DNA of 64,000 bases from Peribacillus simplex. GTDB lineage: Bacteria; Bacillota; Bacilli; Bacillales; DSM-1321. The DNA lies in contig NZ_CP126106.1 in the NCBI RefSeq assembly GCF_030123325.1, forward strand, positions 319,501 to 383,500. The letters run 5' to 3'. Within the stretch, counting starts at the first letter, position 1, and every line of letters starts with the position of its first letter. Position numbers and translations under genes: made by a program. The notes beneath the pieces were generated by a model. It did no database searches, had not been told where the DNA came from, and worked only from the letters and a program-made list of their open reading frames with translations. Positions 36,132 through 45,340 of this stretch are shown in pieces.

Positions 36132-37340
36132 ATGGCAAAGATGAAGAATGAAAAACATTACAAAATTTTGATTGTAGGAGGTGGCAGTGCCGGAATTACG
36201 GTTGCAGCCCGCCTTTTGCGTGAATCACGTACTCTTAGCGGAAACATTGCCATCATTGACCCTGCCACGAAACATTATTATCAGCCATTATGGACACTTG
36301 TAGGAGCTGGTGAAGCTGACAAAACTGTGACACAAAGGGAGGAAGCATCCGTTATTCCGAACGGAGCCGTGTGGGTACAGGATGCGGTTACCACATTTGA
36401 GCCCGATGAAAATGTTGTTGTAACAGCATCCGGAAAGAAACTGCACTACGAATACCTAGTTGTTGCAGCCGGGATTCAAATTGACTGGCATAAAATCAAA
36501 GGTTTAAAAGAGAGTATTGGAAAGAATGGAGTATGTAGTAATTACTCTTATGATCATGTTGATAGCACCTGGGAGGCGATCAGAAACTTCAAGGGGGGGA
36601 CTTCCATTTTCACCAATCCGAACACGCCGGTAAAATGCGGTGGGGCTCCTCAAAAAATAATGTATATGGCAGAGGACTATTTCAAAAAATCAGGAGTTCG
36701 CCAGCAATCTTCGGTTATTTTTGTTTCAGGGAACCCATCCATATTCAATGTGAAAAAATATGAACAGGCACTAAATAAAATAATTGAACGAAAAGAAATA
36801 GAGACGTATTTTTTGCATCATCTTGTTGAAATTGATGGTGACAAGAAGCGAGCGACATTTGAAAACCTGAACACAGAAGAGCGCGTGAATATGCACTATG
36901 ACATGATACATGTGGTACCACCCATGAGCGCTCCCGATTTTATCAAGAATAGTTCGCTCGCGGATAGTAATGGGTGGCTGAATGTGGACAAATATACACT
37001 TCAGCATCAACACTATGACAATGTATTCGGCATAGGGGATTGCACAAACCTGCCTACGTCGAAAACGGGGGCTGCAATTCGCAAACAAGCGCCAGTGCTT
37101 GTGCAAAATTTACTTCATCGGATGCGTGCCAAACTTATGGTTCATAAATATGACGGCTATACGTCATGTCCGCTTGTTACCGGATATGGGCGGCTTATAC
37201 TGGCTGAGTTCAATTATGATTTACAGCCGCAAGAAACCTTTCCAATCGATCAATCCCGTGAGAGGCTCAGTATGTATTTATTGAAGAAAAACTTGCTTCC
37301 CATTATGTATTGGAACGGAATGCTTAAAGGAAAGATGTAA
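36132..37340 (+). CDS. sqr: Sulfide:quinone oxidoreductase-like flavoprotein
   Basis: 402 residues. The N-terminal FAD-binding fold has ILIVGGGSAGITVAARLL; the family segment HYYQPLWTLVGAGE is diagnostic for the sulfide:quinone reductase group. The C-terminal part has VFGIGDCTNLPTSKTGAAIRKQAPVL, and NTPVKCGGAPQKIMYMAED carries one of the redox cysteines. It oxidises sulfide to persulfide, passing electrons to menaquinone at the inner face of the membrane. The ATG at 36132 has AGGTG 6 bases upstream; the TTG at 36123 does not. cstB follows after 59 bases, the normal pairing for sulfide detoxification. Confidence 0.9.
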   Translation: MAKMKNEKHYKILIVGGGSAGITVAARLLRESRTLSGNIAIIDPATKHYYQPLWTLVGAGEADKTVTQREEASVIPNGAVWVQDAVTTFEPDENVVVTASGKKLHYEYLVVAAGIQIDWHKIKGLKESIGKNGVCSNYSYDHVDSTWEAIRNFKGGTSIFTNPNTPVKCGGAPQKIMYMAEDYFKKSGVRQQSSVIFVSGNPSIFNVKKYEQALNKIIERKEIETYFLHHLVEIDGDKKRATFENLNTEERVNMHYDMIHVVPPMSAPDFIKNSSLADSNGWLNVDKYTLQHQHYDNVFGIGDCTNLPTSKTGAAIRKQAPVLVQNLLHRMRAKLMVHKYDGYTSCPLVTGYGRLILAEFNYDLQPQETFPIDQSRERLSMYLLKKNLLPIMYWNGMLKGKM

Positions 37341-37399
37341 AAACGTTGATGGCCATAACAAAACAAAAGTATCCGAGGTGCCTGAAAGGAGAAGGATTT

Positions 37400-38833
37400 A
37401 TGCTATTAAAGTATTTTTATGATGATAAACTGGCTCAAGCTTCATACCTTGTGGGATGTCAGGCTACTGGCGAAGCGATCATTGTTGATCCGTCACGTAA
37501 TATAGAACCTTATATTAAAACGGCTGGAGCACATGGTGTGCGGATCGTGGGTGTAACGGAAACGCACATCCACGCGGATTTTTTATCTGGTTCACAGGAG
37601 CTAGCTTCAAGGCTTGGGGCCACATTGTATTTGTCTGATGAAGGAGGGGCGGACTGGAAATATGAGTACGCAACTGGGTATGAACACTGCCTTCTAAAAA
37701 ATGGAGACGTATTTTCCATTGGGAATATCAATTTTGAGGTGGTACATACACCAGGACACACACCTGAACATATATCGCTGCTCGTAACAGATGGGGGTGC
37801 ATCTACCAAGGATCCGCTCGGCATATTTACCGGAGATTTTGTATTTGTGGGTGATGTGGGGCGTCCCGACTTATTAGAAAAAGCCGCAGGGGTGCACGCT
37901 TCCTCGGGAAAAATGGCAAGCATGATGTATCGATCTCTGCAGCAGTTTAAAAACCTTCCTGACTATCTGCAAGTATGGCCAGGACATGGAGCGGGCAGTG
38001 CCTGTGGAAAAGCGCTAGGTGCAATCCCGTCGTCAACCATCGGATATGAAAAACGGACAAATTGGGCATTGCAATATGATAATGAGGATCGCTTTATAGA
38101 AGCGCTGTTGGCTGGACAGCCGGAGGCACCCCCTTATTTTTCAATGATGAAGTGGTTGAATAAAGAGGGAGCGCAGCAAATTAGAAGGATGGCAACACCA
38201 CATCATATGGAGGTTTCAATAGATATTGTGCAGGAATGGACGGAACAGGGAATTGTCGTTGATACGCGTCCAGCCAGCGAATTTGCCACCAAGCATATAC
38301 GAGGGGTAATGAATATCCCTTATAACAAATCATTTGTAACGTGGGCGGGATGGTTGTTGGATTATGACCAGCCTATATATCTTCTAGCATGCAATGCTGA
38401 TGTTGCAGGTATTGTAAAAGATCTCCAGTCCATTGGGTTGGATCGCGTCATTGCAACAATGGATCCAAATATCATTGAGCAGGCAGGAGAATCCGATTCG
38501 CGTGTTATGAATTATGAAGAAGTGACAATGGACATGGTAGAAGACGCCATTCAGACAGAAAGCATATATGTGCTAGATGTCCGAAGCATGAACGAATGGA
38601 AGGAAGGCCATTTTCCACAAGCTAATCACGTCATGCTTGGTCATTTACAAGAACAGGCACCTAAACTTCCACATGATAAACCAATTTTGGTTTATTGCAA
38701 AACCGGAGGAAGATCAGCCATCGCTGCAAGCCTTCTGCAAGTTCATGGTTTTAAGGAAGTAAAAAGTCTTGTAGGCGGTTATGAAGAATGGAGTAAACAG
38801 AAGAAGTTGCCACCCACTAGAGAAGTTAAATGA
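37400..38833 (+). CDS. cstB: Persulfide dioxygenase-rhodanese fusion, CstB-like
   Basis: 477 residues in three parts. Residues 1-230 form a metallo-beta-lactamase-type persulfide dioxygenase: ETHIHADFLSG, VVHTPGHTPEHIS and IFTGDFVFVGDVGRPDL supply the iron ligands. Residues about 265-360 form a first rhodanese domain (DTRPASEFATKHIRG, with LLACNADVAG at the loop). Residues about 375-475 form a second with the active loop VYCKTGGRSAIAASLL. It converts persulfides made by the adjacent quinone reductase to sulfite or thiosulfate. The ATG at 37400 has AAAGGAGAAGG upstream; frames from 37346 are rejected. The length and order fit staphylococcal CstB. Confidence 0.9.
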   Translation: MLLKYFYDDKLAQASYLVGCQATGEAIIVDPSRNIEPYIKTAGAHGVRIVGVTETHIHADFLSGSQELASRLGATLYLSDEGGADWKYEYATGYEHCLLKNGDVFSIGNINFEVVHTPGHTPEHISLLVTDGGASTKDPLGIFTGDFVFVGDVGRPDLLEKAAGVHASSGKMASMMYRSLQQFKNLPDYLQVWPGHGAGSACGKALGAIPSSTIGYEKRTNWALQYDNEDRFIEALLAGQPEAPPYFSMMKWLNKEGAQQIRRMATPHHMEVSIDIVQEWTEQGIVVDTRPASEFATKHIRGVMNIPYNKSFVTWAGWLLDYDQPIYLLACNADVAGIVKDLQSIGLDRVIATMDPNIIEQAGESDSRVMNYEEVTMDMVEDAIQTESIYVLDVRSMNEWKEGHFPQANHVMLGHLQEQAPKLPHDKPILVYCKTGGRSAIAASLLQVHGFKEVKSLVGGYEEWSKQKKLPPTREVK

Positions 38834-38985
38834 AATCTTTGAATTTTATCATCCATGCAAAAATTTTACCATGATTGCAAATGTGTAAATGCTTATGATC
38901 AGAGGGTTTTTAAAAATGACCGCGGTATAAGGGGATTCGACCAAGTAATTCTATAAAAATAAGGAGATTTTATAGGAGAAATGGG

Positions 38986-39005
38986 TTGGCATGACAATTG
39001 CATAT
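38986..39005 (+). promoter_or_regulatory. Sigma-54 promoter, sulfur island, second
   Basis: TTGGCATGACAATTGCATAT fits the -24/-12 consensus exactly at GG and GC, with 10 bases between them. It lies about 50 bases before the patB ribosome site. The activator is probably encoded at 40292. The upstream 150 bases contain TGCAAAAATTTTACC and ATTGCA elements that could be activator sites, but none is clear. Confidence 0.85.
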
Positions 39006-39053
39006 ATAAAAGAGGCAAGGTACACAAGCAAACATGAGAAGGAGAGATACTCG

Positions 39054-40229
39054 ATGAAATATAATTTTGACCAAGAAATCCGTCGACTGAACACTGACTG
39101 CGAAAAGTGGGATGATCTTGAAAATCATTTTGGTGTAAAGGATGTTATACCGATGTGGGTGGCCGATATGGATTTTCAGTCTCCACAACCTATCATCGAA
39201 GCATTAAAACAACGTGTGGAGCACGGTGTTTATGGCTACACGCTTAGACCGGACTCGTACATGGAATCCATTGTTGGCTGGCTGAAAAGAAGACATCGAT
39301 GGTCCATTGAGAAAGAATGGATTACCCACAGCCCAGGAGTGATTCCAGCTCTCTCGTTGGCGATTCAGTCCTTCACGCAGACAGGGGACAAAATAATTAT
39401 CCAACCTCCTGTATACCATCATTTTGCCCGTGTGATCCAAGCGAATGGCCGTGAAATTGTAAACAACCCGCTTAAGCTTGAAAATGGGCGTTATTTAATA
39501 GATTTCGAAGACCTGGAGGCAAAGATAGATTCATCGGTAAAAATGTTGATTCTGTGCAGTCCACATAACCCGATCGGAAGGGTATGGAGCAAAGAAGAAT
39601 TGACGAGACTGGGGCAGCTTTGTATGAAGCACAATATTCTCGTTGTCGCAGATGAAATTCATTTTGACTTTGTTTATAAGACACATACCCATATTCCTTT
39701 TGCTTCTATATCAGAAGAGTTTGCGAACCATTCTCTTACCTGCATTGCTCCAAGCAAAACTTTTAACCTAATGGGTGTGCAGACGTCAAGTATCATTATT
39801 CCAAATCAGCAACTGCGCGATAGGTATGAACGGGAACTTCATACATTATCCATTGGTTCGCCGAACATATTTGGCGTTGTTGCGTTAGAGGCTGCTTACC
39901 GACACGGAGAAGAATGGCTGGATCAGCTCCTTGAATATTTGCAGGGGAATTTGGAGTTCACCATGAATTACTTCAGCAAAAACATCCCGCAAATCAAAGT
40001 CATCCAGCCTGAAGGCTCCTACCTTGTATGGCTTGATTGCCGGGAATTGGGAGTTGAAGAAATGGATCAATTTATGTTGCACCGGGCAAGGGTTGCAATG
40101 AATGAAGGGCAGATTTTCGGTATGGAAGGTGAAGGGTTTATGCGGCTCAATATTGCTTGTCCACGTTCGATGTTGAAAAATGCTCTGGGTGGCATAGAAA
40201 AAGCTGTCTCCTCTTTGTGCAAAGCGTAG
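39054..40229 (+). CDS. patB: PatB/MalY-type PLP-dependent C-S lyase
   Basis: 391 residues, fold type I aminotransferase superfamily. Family marks include PMWVADMDFQSPQPI near the start, YGYTLRPDSY, the segment CSPHNPIGRVWS, DEIHFDFVY with the pyridoxal-contacting Asp, and APSKTFNLMG with the Schiff-base Lys near residue 235. Enzymes of this group cleave cystathionine, cysteine or related thioethers to thiol or sulfide, pyruvate and ammonia. GAAGGAGAG precedes the ATG at 39054. A sigma-54 promoter lies directly upstream, so it is induced by the regulator encoded next. B. subtilis PatB is the nearest protein I know. Confidence 0.88.
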   Translation: MKYNFDQEIRRLNTDCEKWDDLENHFGVKDVIPMWVADMDFQSPQPIIEALKQRVEHGVYGYTLRPDSYMESIVGWLKRRHRWSIEKEWITHSPGVIPALSLAIQSFTQTGDKIIIQPPVYHHFARVIQANGREIVNNPLKLENGRYLIDFEDLEAKIDSSVKMLILCSPHNPIGRVWSKEELTRLGQLCMKHNILVVADEIHFDFVYKTHTHIPFASISEEFANHSLTCIAPSKTFNLMGVQTSSIIIPNQQLRDRYERELHTLSIGSPNIFGVVALEAAYRHGEEWLDQLLEYLQGNLEFTMNYFSKNIPQIKVIQPEGSYLVWLDCRELGVEEMDQFMLHRARVAMNEGQIFGMEGEGFMRLNIACPRSMLKNALGGIEKAVSSLCKA

Positions 40230-40291
40230 AAATTTATTTTATAATAAATTTATTTTATTATTCATAAAGCGCAATAGCAAAGGAGGATAAT

Positions 40292-41737
40292 ATGGCAGGC
40301 TTTATCGGCATGCAGCAGTTTATTCAAGATTACGCTGAGAACACAGCAGGAATCCTTGGACTGGATATAACCGTGCTTGATGAAAAGGGCGTTCGTATTA
40401 GCGGAACTGGCTACTATAAAGATCTCATTGGCAAAACGGCTCCGGAAGGCTCCTTTTTCAGAATGATATTGGAAACAGGGGAGCCTGGAGTGGTTTACGA
40501 TGTGAAAAAAGATGAGTCGCAGTGTAGGAGTTGTAAATTCGTAAATCAATGCAAAGAACTCGCTACAATCGGGTTTCCAATTGTAAAGCAAGACAAACCG
40601 GTTGGCGTCATAGGCATGATTGGTTTTTCCCATGAACAAAAGGAGAAAATGATTATAGAATCAGAGAATCTGATACAGTTTCTCCGCAATGTTAGTACAT
40701 TGTTAGTCAATAAATTAGCAATGCTGGACCCTGATAAAGAACCGGGTTGCAAAATTCAAGAAGAGATACCTATTCCCCAAAAAGCTATTTCTTTTGAAAA
40801 CATTCTTGGGAAAGATTCCGGGCTTCAAGATGTTATTAAAAAAGCTAGACGGATTATAAACAGCCCATCCACTGTTTTGATAAGGGGAGATAGCGGTACG
40901 GGAAAGGAATTATTAGCCAAAGCGATTCATTTTGAAAGCAAGCGCCGAATGCATTCATTTGTGGCAGTAAATTGCGCAGCCATACCTGAGAGCTTATTGG
41001 AAAGTGAGTTGTTTGGTTACGAGGGCGGATCATTTACCGGCTCGAGTAGGAATGGGAAGATGGGGAAATTTGAATTAGCGCACAAAGGAACCATTTTTCT
41101 TGATGAAATTGGTGATATGCCGCTTTTCTTGCAGCCAAAGTTATTACGGGTTTTACAAGAAAGAGAGATTGAAAGAATCGGTGGAAAAAAAGCAATCGAG
41201 ATTAATGTACGGGTGATTGCAGCCACTCACCGAAACTTAGAGGAAATGGTGCGAAACGGTACCTTTCGCGAAGATTTATATTATCGTCTCAATGTCCTCC
41301 CTCTCCATACCAAACCTTTGAGAGAACGGCGTGATGACATCACTTTGTATCTCGAACATTTCATTCATAAACATTGTATGATCATGCAAAGGAATCCAAT
41401 GAGACTTGACCCCATGCTGGAGCGATGGCTTATTGGCTATGATTGGCCTGGTAATATACGGCAATTGGAAAACGCCGTAGAATATATGATCAATATGGCC
41501 GAATCGGATATTGTGGGCTTTCAAGATTTACCTGACTATCTCTTTCAACAGGACCATCTCTCTGTTGAGTGCAATGGATTAAGCTTAGAACAAATGATTT
41601 CAGAATATGAAAAAGAAGTAATCCAGAGCTATTTCCTGGCTGAAAAATATCGAAATGATAAAGAACAAATTGCCAGGGAACTACAGATTAGCCTATCTAC
41701 CCTATATCGCAAGTTGGAAAAGTATAAATTATGTTAA
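40292..41737 (+). CDS. Sigma-54-dependent activator with cysteine-containing sensor domain
   Basis: 481 residues. Residues 1-150 resemble a sugar-diacid-recognition-like/PAS-type sensor (IQDYAENTAGILGLDITVLDE) and contain a tight cluster CRSCKFVNQCKE near 75-86 that may bind metal or sense sulfur species. The AAA+ domain has Walker A GDSGTGKE near 199-206 and Walker B GTIFLDEIGDMP. The sigma-54 contact loop reads GSFTGS rather than the usual GAFTGA. The C terminus is a Fis-type HTH (KEQIARELQISLSTLYRKLEKY). AAAGGAGGATAAT precedes the ATG. Two sigma-54 promoters in the same island make it the likely activator of all these genes. Confidence 0.88.
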   Translation: MAGFIGMQQFIQDYAENTAGILGLDITVLDEKGVRISGTGYYKDLIGKTAPEGSFFRMILETGEPGVVYDVKKDESQCRSCKFVNQCKELATIGFPIVKQDKPVGVIGMIGFSHEQKEKMIIESENLIQFLRNVSTLLVNKLAMLDPDKEPGCKIQEEIPIPQKAISFENILGKDSGLQDVIKKARRIINSPSTVLIRGDSGTGKELLAKAIHFESKRRMHSFVAVNCAAIPESLLESELFGYEGGSFTGSSRNGKMGKFELAHKGTIFLDEIGDMPLFLQPKLLRVLQEREIERIGGKKAIEINVRVIAATHRNLEEMVRNGTFREDLYYRLNVLPLHTKPLRERRDDITLYLEHFIHKHCMIMQRNPMRLDPMLERWLIGYDWPGNIRQLENAVEYMINMAESDIVGFQDLPDYLFQQDHLSVECNGLSLEQMISEYEKEVIQSYFLAEKYRNDKEQIARELQISLSTLYRKLEKYKLC

Positions 41738-41940
41738 ATTCATCTATTTTACTAATTAAAATTAATGCGGGAGAGTGCTTATAGCATTTTCTCGGCTGAA
41801 TTAAAAGCGGAGGGCAGAGGTATTTTGATAATTGACCGAAAATTATAAAAATGTTTCAATAAAGACATTTTTTAAAAGAACAACAAGATGAACCTGCATA
41901 CCAATTGTATTTGAACTATGAGTAGACAGGGGGATACACT
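41738..41940. other. Upstream region of the second LysP-like permease
   Basis: An imperfect inverted repeat at 41770-41794 (GAGAGTGCTtatAGCATTTTCTC) could end the regulator transcript or bind a regulator. There is no T-run. No sigma-54 consensus is seen here. Confidence 0.35.
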
Positions 41941-43419
41941 ATGGGAAAATTAGAAGCAGAGATAAGTAACACCCTAGAAGAGCGAAATTCAAAAGGATCA
42001 TTACAAAGGAAGCTGCAATCCAGACATTTAACGATGATGGCCATTGGTGGTGCAATTGGAACTGGATTGTTTGTATCCAGCGGATCGACGATTAGCACTG
42101 CGGGGCCGGGAGGAGCGCTTGCTGCATATATTCTGGTAGGAATCATGGTCTATTTTGTCATGAATAGTTTAGGAGAACTGTCGGCCTTCTTACCGGTTCC
42201 GGGGGCTTTTGACATTTATGCCTCAAAGTATATTGATCCTGCGTTAGGCTTTGCGTTAGGTTGGAACTATTGGTATACAACCGCAATAACGGTTCCTGCA
42301 GATTTGGTGGCCTCTACTCTTATTATGAAGTATTGGTTCCCGGACTCACCTTCTATCTTGTGGAGCGCACTTTTTCTGGGTTTGTTGCTAATCTTAAATG
42401 TTTTATCAGTCAAGGCATATGGGGAAAGTGAATACTGGTTTGCCGGTATTAAGGTCATCTCGATCATCGTGTTTCTCGTTATTGGGGTTGCCATGATTTT
42501 TGGAATTATGGGAGGACATACGGTCGGGTTCAGTAACTTTACCCAAGGAGATGCTCCTTTCCATGGCGGGCTTGTATCTATCTTTAGTGTTGTGCTCATC
42601 GCGGGCTTTGCATTCCAGGGAACGGAGGTGATTGCGACGGCAGCCGGTGAAACCGAAAATCCATCGAAAAACGTACCGAAAGCGATTCGGTCAATCTTCT
42701 GGAGAATCCTTATTTTCTACGTGTTGACGATTTTTGTTATCGGTTTGATTATCCCTTATACGGATCCAAACCTGCTTAAATCCGGCGTTCAAAATGTATC
42801 TATCAGTCCTTTTACGCTCGTTCTTCAGAGAGCTGGGTTGGCATTTGCCGCTTCCGTCATGAATGCAGTGCTTCTTACCTCTGTATTATCAGCTGCAAAT
42901 TCAGCAATGTATGCTTCTTCACGTATGCTATGGGCACTGGCGAAAGAAGGAAAGGCACCACGCATCTTTGCAAGTCTTAACAGGAAGGGAATTCCCATGT
43001 GGGCCCTTTGTACAACTGCTTTTATAGGGCTTGCCTCTTTTTTGGCTTCCCTTTTTGGAAATGGTTCCGTTTTTATTTGGTTGGTAAATGCTTCAGCCCT
43101 TACCGGATTTATCAAATGGTTCGGGATTGCCGTTAGTCATTACCGCTTTCGTAAGGCCTATGTAGCCCAAGGCAGAGATCTAAATGAATTGCCGTTTAAA
43201 GCCAAATGGTACCCTCTGGGTCCGGTTATCACACTATTATTTTTTGTGGTTTTCATTTTTGGACAGACTCTTTTTTTCGGACATCAGATTGGCTGGGCGG
43301 AAATACTGGCTACCTACATTGGTCTTCCTATTTTCTTGCTTCTCTGGCTTGGTTATAAAATCATTAAGAAAACAAAAATGGTTCCTCTGATGGAGTGTGA
43401 TTTTGAGCGGAAAGAATAA
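41941..43419 (+). CDS. Amino acid permease, LysP-like paralogue in the sulfur island
   Basis: 492 residues with 12 membrane helices, clearly a paralogue of the permease at 28919 (shared LQRKLQSRHLTMMAIGGAIG start and ISPFTLVLQRAGLAFAASVMNA). It belongs to the AAT family of proton-coupled amino acid importers. Because it sits between the sigma-54 activator and ridA-dcyD I infer that it imports a sulfur amino acid such as D-cysteine or cystine-derived substrate, although the family by sequence is lysine-like. CAGGGGG precedes the ATG. ridA follows after 99 bases. Confidence 0.87.
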   Translation: MGKLEAEISNTLEERNSKGSLQRKLQSRHLTMMAIGGAIGTGLFVSSGSTISTAGPGGALAAYILVGIMVYFVMNSLGELSAFLPVPGAFDIYASKYIDPALGFALGWNYWYTTAITVPADLVASTLIMKYWFPDSPSILWSALFLGLLLILNVLSVKAYGESEYWFAGIKVISIIVFLVIGVAMIFGIMGGHTVGFSNFTQGDAPFHGGLVSIFSVVLIAGFAFQGTEVIATAAGETENPSKNVPKAIRSIFWRILIFYVLTIFVIGLIIPYTDPNLLKSGVQNVSISPFTLVLQRAGLAFAASVMNAVLLTSVLSAANSAMYASSRMLWALAKEGKAPRIFASLNRKGIPMWALCTTAFIGLASFLASLFGNGSVFIWLVNASALTGFIKWFGIAVSHYRFRKAYVAQGRDLNELPFKAKWYPLGPVITLLFFVVFIFGQTLFFGHQIGWAEILATYIGLPIFLLLWLGYKIIKKTKMVPLMECDFERKE

Positions 43420-43439
43420 GAGGGAAGGCTTGTGGTGAA

Positions 43440-43455
43440 TGTAAGCGTTTTATTT
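43440..43455 (+). promoter_or_regulatory. Weak cre-like site upstream of ridA
   Basis: TGTAAGCGTTTTAT matches the cre consensus at 12 of 14 positions. It lies in the 99-base gap between permease and ridA. Low confidence. Confidence 0.3.
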
Positions 43456-43518
43456 AAATGGAAATTAAATTCTATTACGTATTAATAGGATTACACACAA
43501 AAAAAAGAGGTGGTTTAT

Positions 43519-43896
43519 ATGATAAAAGAAGCGATCATAACAAAAGAAGCCCCCAAGGCTATCGGACCTTATTCACAAGGTATTAAGGCAGGAAATACAG
43601 TTTACACTTCAGGGCAGCTGCCAATTGATCCTGAAACTGGAGAAATGCCTGATAATATTGAAGAGCAAACAAGGGTGTCATTGGAGAACCTTAAGAAGGT
43701 TTTAGAAGCGGCGGGATCAAGCTTACAGCAGGTAATAAAAACAACGGTTTTCTTAAGCGATATGAATCACTTTGCCGTGATGAATCATGTATATGGAGAG
43801 TTTTTCCCTGATAATTATCCGGCAAGAAGTGCGGTTGAAGTTGCTCGTTTACCTAAAGATGCTTTTATTGAAATAGAAGCGGTGGCTATTATTTAA
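43519..43896 (+). CDS. ridA: RidA-family enamine/imine deaminase
   Basis: 125 residues, typical for the family. It hydrolyses reactive 2-aminoacrylate and related imines to keto acids and ammonia. The signature is complete: APKAIGPYSQGIKAGNTVYTSGQLPIDPETG at the start and NYPARSAVEVARLPKDAFIEIEAVA at the end, with the substrate-binding Arg near 103. The ATG at 43519 has AGAGGTGG upstream. PLP enzymes that cleave cysteine or cystathionine generate 2-aminoacrylate, and such an enzyme is encoded 99 bases downstream, so it probably protects against their by-product. Confidence 0.93.
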   Translation: MIKEAIITKEAPKAIGPYSQGIKAGNTVYTSGQLPIDPETGEMPDNIEEQTRVSLENLKKVLEAAGSSLQQVIKTTVFLSDMNHFAVMNHVYGEFFPDNYPARSAVEVARLPKDAFIEIEAVAII

Positions 43897-43994
43897 TGAT
43901 ATATAATTGAAAAGGGAAGGCAGATTGATATTCAATTTTCTTTAATGTAAATATGGCCAGTCTTAAACAAAAAATATCAGGAGGATTTTTAAAA

Positions 43995-44987
43995 ATGAAT
44001 TTAGCACAATTCCCCAGACAGCGATATACACCAACAGAAACACCCATTGAGAAGCTACACCATCTTTCTGAAGTTCTTGGTGGTCCTTCTATTTATCTTA
44101 AACGAGACGATATGCTTGGTCTGACGGCTGGGGGAAATAAAACAAGGAAACTGGAATTCCTTGTTGCAGATGCATTGGAAAAAGGTGCGGATACGTTGAT
44201 TACATGTGGAGGCATTCAATCCAATCATTGCCGTTTAACATTAGCGGCAGCGGTTAAAGAAAAAATGAAGTGCATTCTTGTGTTGGAAGAAGGTCTTGAA
44301 AATGCTGAACCAGATTTTAACGGTAACTATTTTCTCTATCATTTATTGGGCGCTGAACAAATAAAAGTAGTGCCTAATGGAGCGGACTTAATGCAGGAAA
44401 TGCAGAAAATAGCTAAAGGGGTAAAAGAGACTGGACATAGCCCGTACATCATTCCGGTTGGGGGATCGAATGTTATTGGTGCAACGGGATATGTTGCTTG
44501 CGCACAGGAGATCTTGGCACAGTCATTTGACCAAGGGATTGATTTGAAAGCAGTTATTTGTGTAAGCGGAAGCGGAGGAATGCATGCTGGTTTGGCGGCC
44601 GGATTTCATGGAAACCAAAGTGGAATATCGGTAATCGGAATAAATGTAAGCAGAGGAAAAGCTGAACAAGAAGAGAAAGTTTATCAGCTAGTTAACGAAA
44701 CTTTAGCACACATCGGCATTCCAAATTCAATTCCTCGTGAGGCTGTTACGTGTTTTGATGAGTATGTCGGTCCTGGTTATGCTTTGCCTACACCTGAAAT
44801 GGTGGAAGCAGTCAAGCTAATGGCAAGAACGGAAGGGATTTTGCTGGATCCGGTATATACGGGTAAAGCGGCAGCGGGACTCATCGATTTAATCCAAAAA
44901 GGCACCTTTAAACCTGAGGATAACATTCTATTTGTTCACTCTGGTGGAGCTTCATCGTTATACGCCAATACTTCACTATTTTATTGA
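43995..44987 (+). CDS. dcyD: D-cysteine desulfhydrase / ACC deaminase family PLP enzyme
   Basis: 330 residues, close to the usual 328-338. It belongs to the tryptophan-synthase-beta (fold type II) group; the family includes D-cysteine desulfhydrases that make pyruvate, ammonia and sulfide, and 1-aminocyclopropane-1-carboxylate deaminases. The start PRQRYTPTETPIEKLHHLSEVLGG and the Schiff-base region GGNKTRKLEFLVADAL (Lys about 50) are characteristic, as is CGGIQSNHCRLTLAAA. The sulfur-gene context favours D-cysteine desulfhydrase. AGGAGG lies 10 bases before the ATG at 43995; the in-frame start at 43953 is not supported. L- versus D-specificity cannot be read from the sequence. Confidence 0.87.
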   Translation: MNLAQFPRQRYTPTETPIEKLHHLSEVLGGPSIYLKRDDMLGLTAGGNKTRKLEFLVADALEKGADTLITCGGIQSNHCRLTLAAAVKEKMKCILVLEEGLENAEPDFNGNYFLYHLLGAEQIKVVPNGADLMQEMQKIAKGVKETGHSPYIIPVGGSNVIGATGYVACAQEILAQSFDQGIDLKAVICVSGSGGMHAGLAAGFHGNQSGISVIGINVSRGKAEQEEKVYQLVNETLAHIGIPNSIPREAVTCFDEYVGPGYALPTPEMVEAVKLMARTEGILLDPVYTGKAAAGLIDLIQKGTFKPEDNILFVHSGGASSLYANTSLFY

Positions 44988-45108
44988 AATTTGATTATTA
45001 TATGGCATAGTGTGAATCAAAAAAACAATAAATATAGAAGGCAAAGGATCTTCTGGTTCTAAGATGCATTTATTCGAAAGAGGTATATAGAATCAGCCCC
45101 ATGAAGCC

Positions 45109-45149
45109 ATACCAAATAGTATATGAATGAATTTCATCTGATTTGGTAT
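45109..45149. other. Inverted repeat with nested arm
   Basis: ATACCAAAT (45109-45117) pairs perfectly with ATTTGGTAT (45141-45149), and ATGAA with TTCAT inside. No T-run. It may be an RNA hairpin at the end of the dcyD transcript or the end of a small lost element. Confidence 0.4.
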
Positions 45150-45340
45150 TGACTTTAACAATGCTTTCTCCTGCTGTGGGATGGAATATGAGTTATTCCG
45201 TAAATAGACTGTAAATAAGGGTTGGTATGTTGCATTCGTCAAAAATGAGGTGGATGAAAATTTCCGGCTCATTAGAATCATAGTTTTTAAGAAAACATTC
45301 ACCATAATGTACATGTCCTTTCCTTCCACATATTCAGTTT

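Noticed and set aside
37346..37399. Upstream start for the CstB-like gene
   Set aside because: The extra 18 residues are not family-like, and AAAGGAGAAGG is placed for the ATG at 37400.
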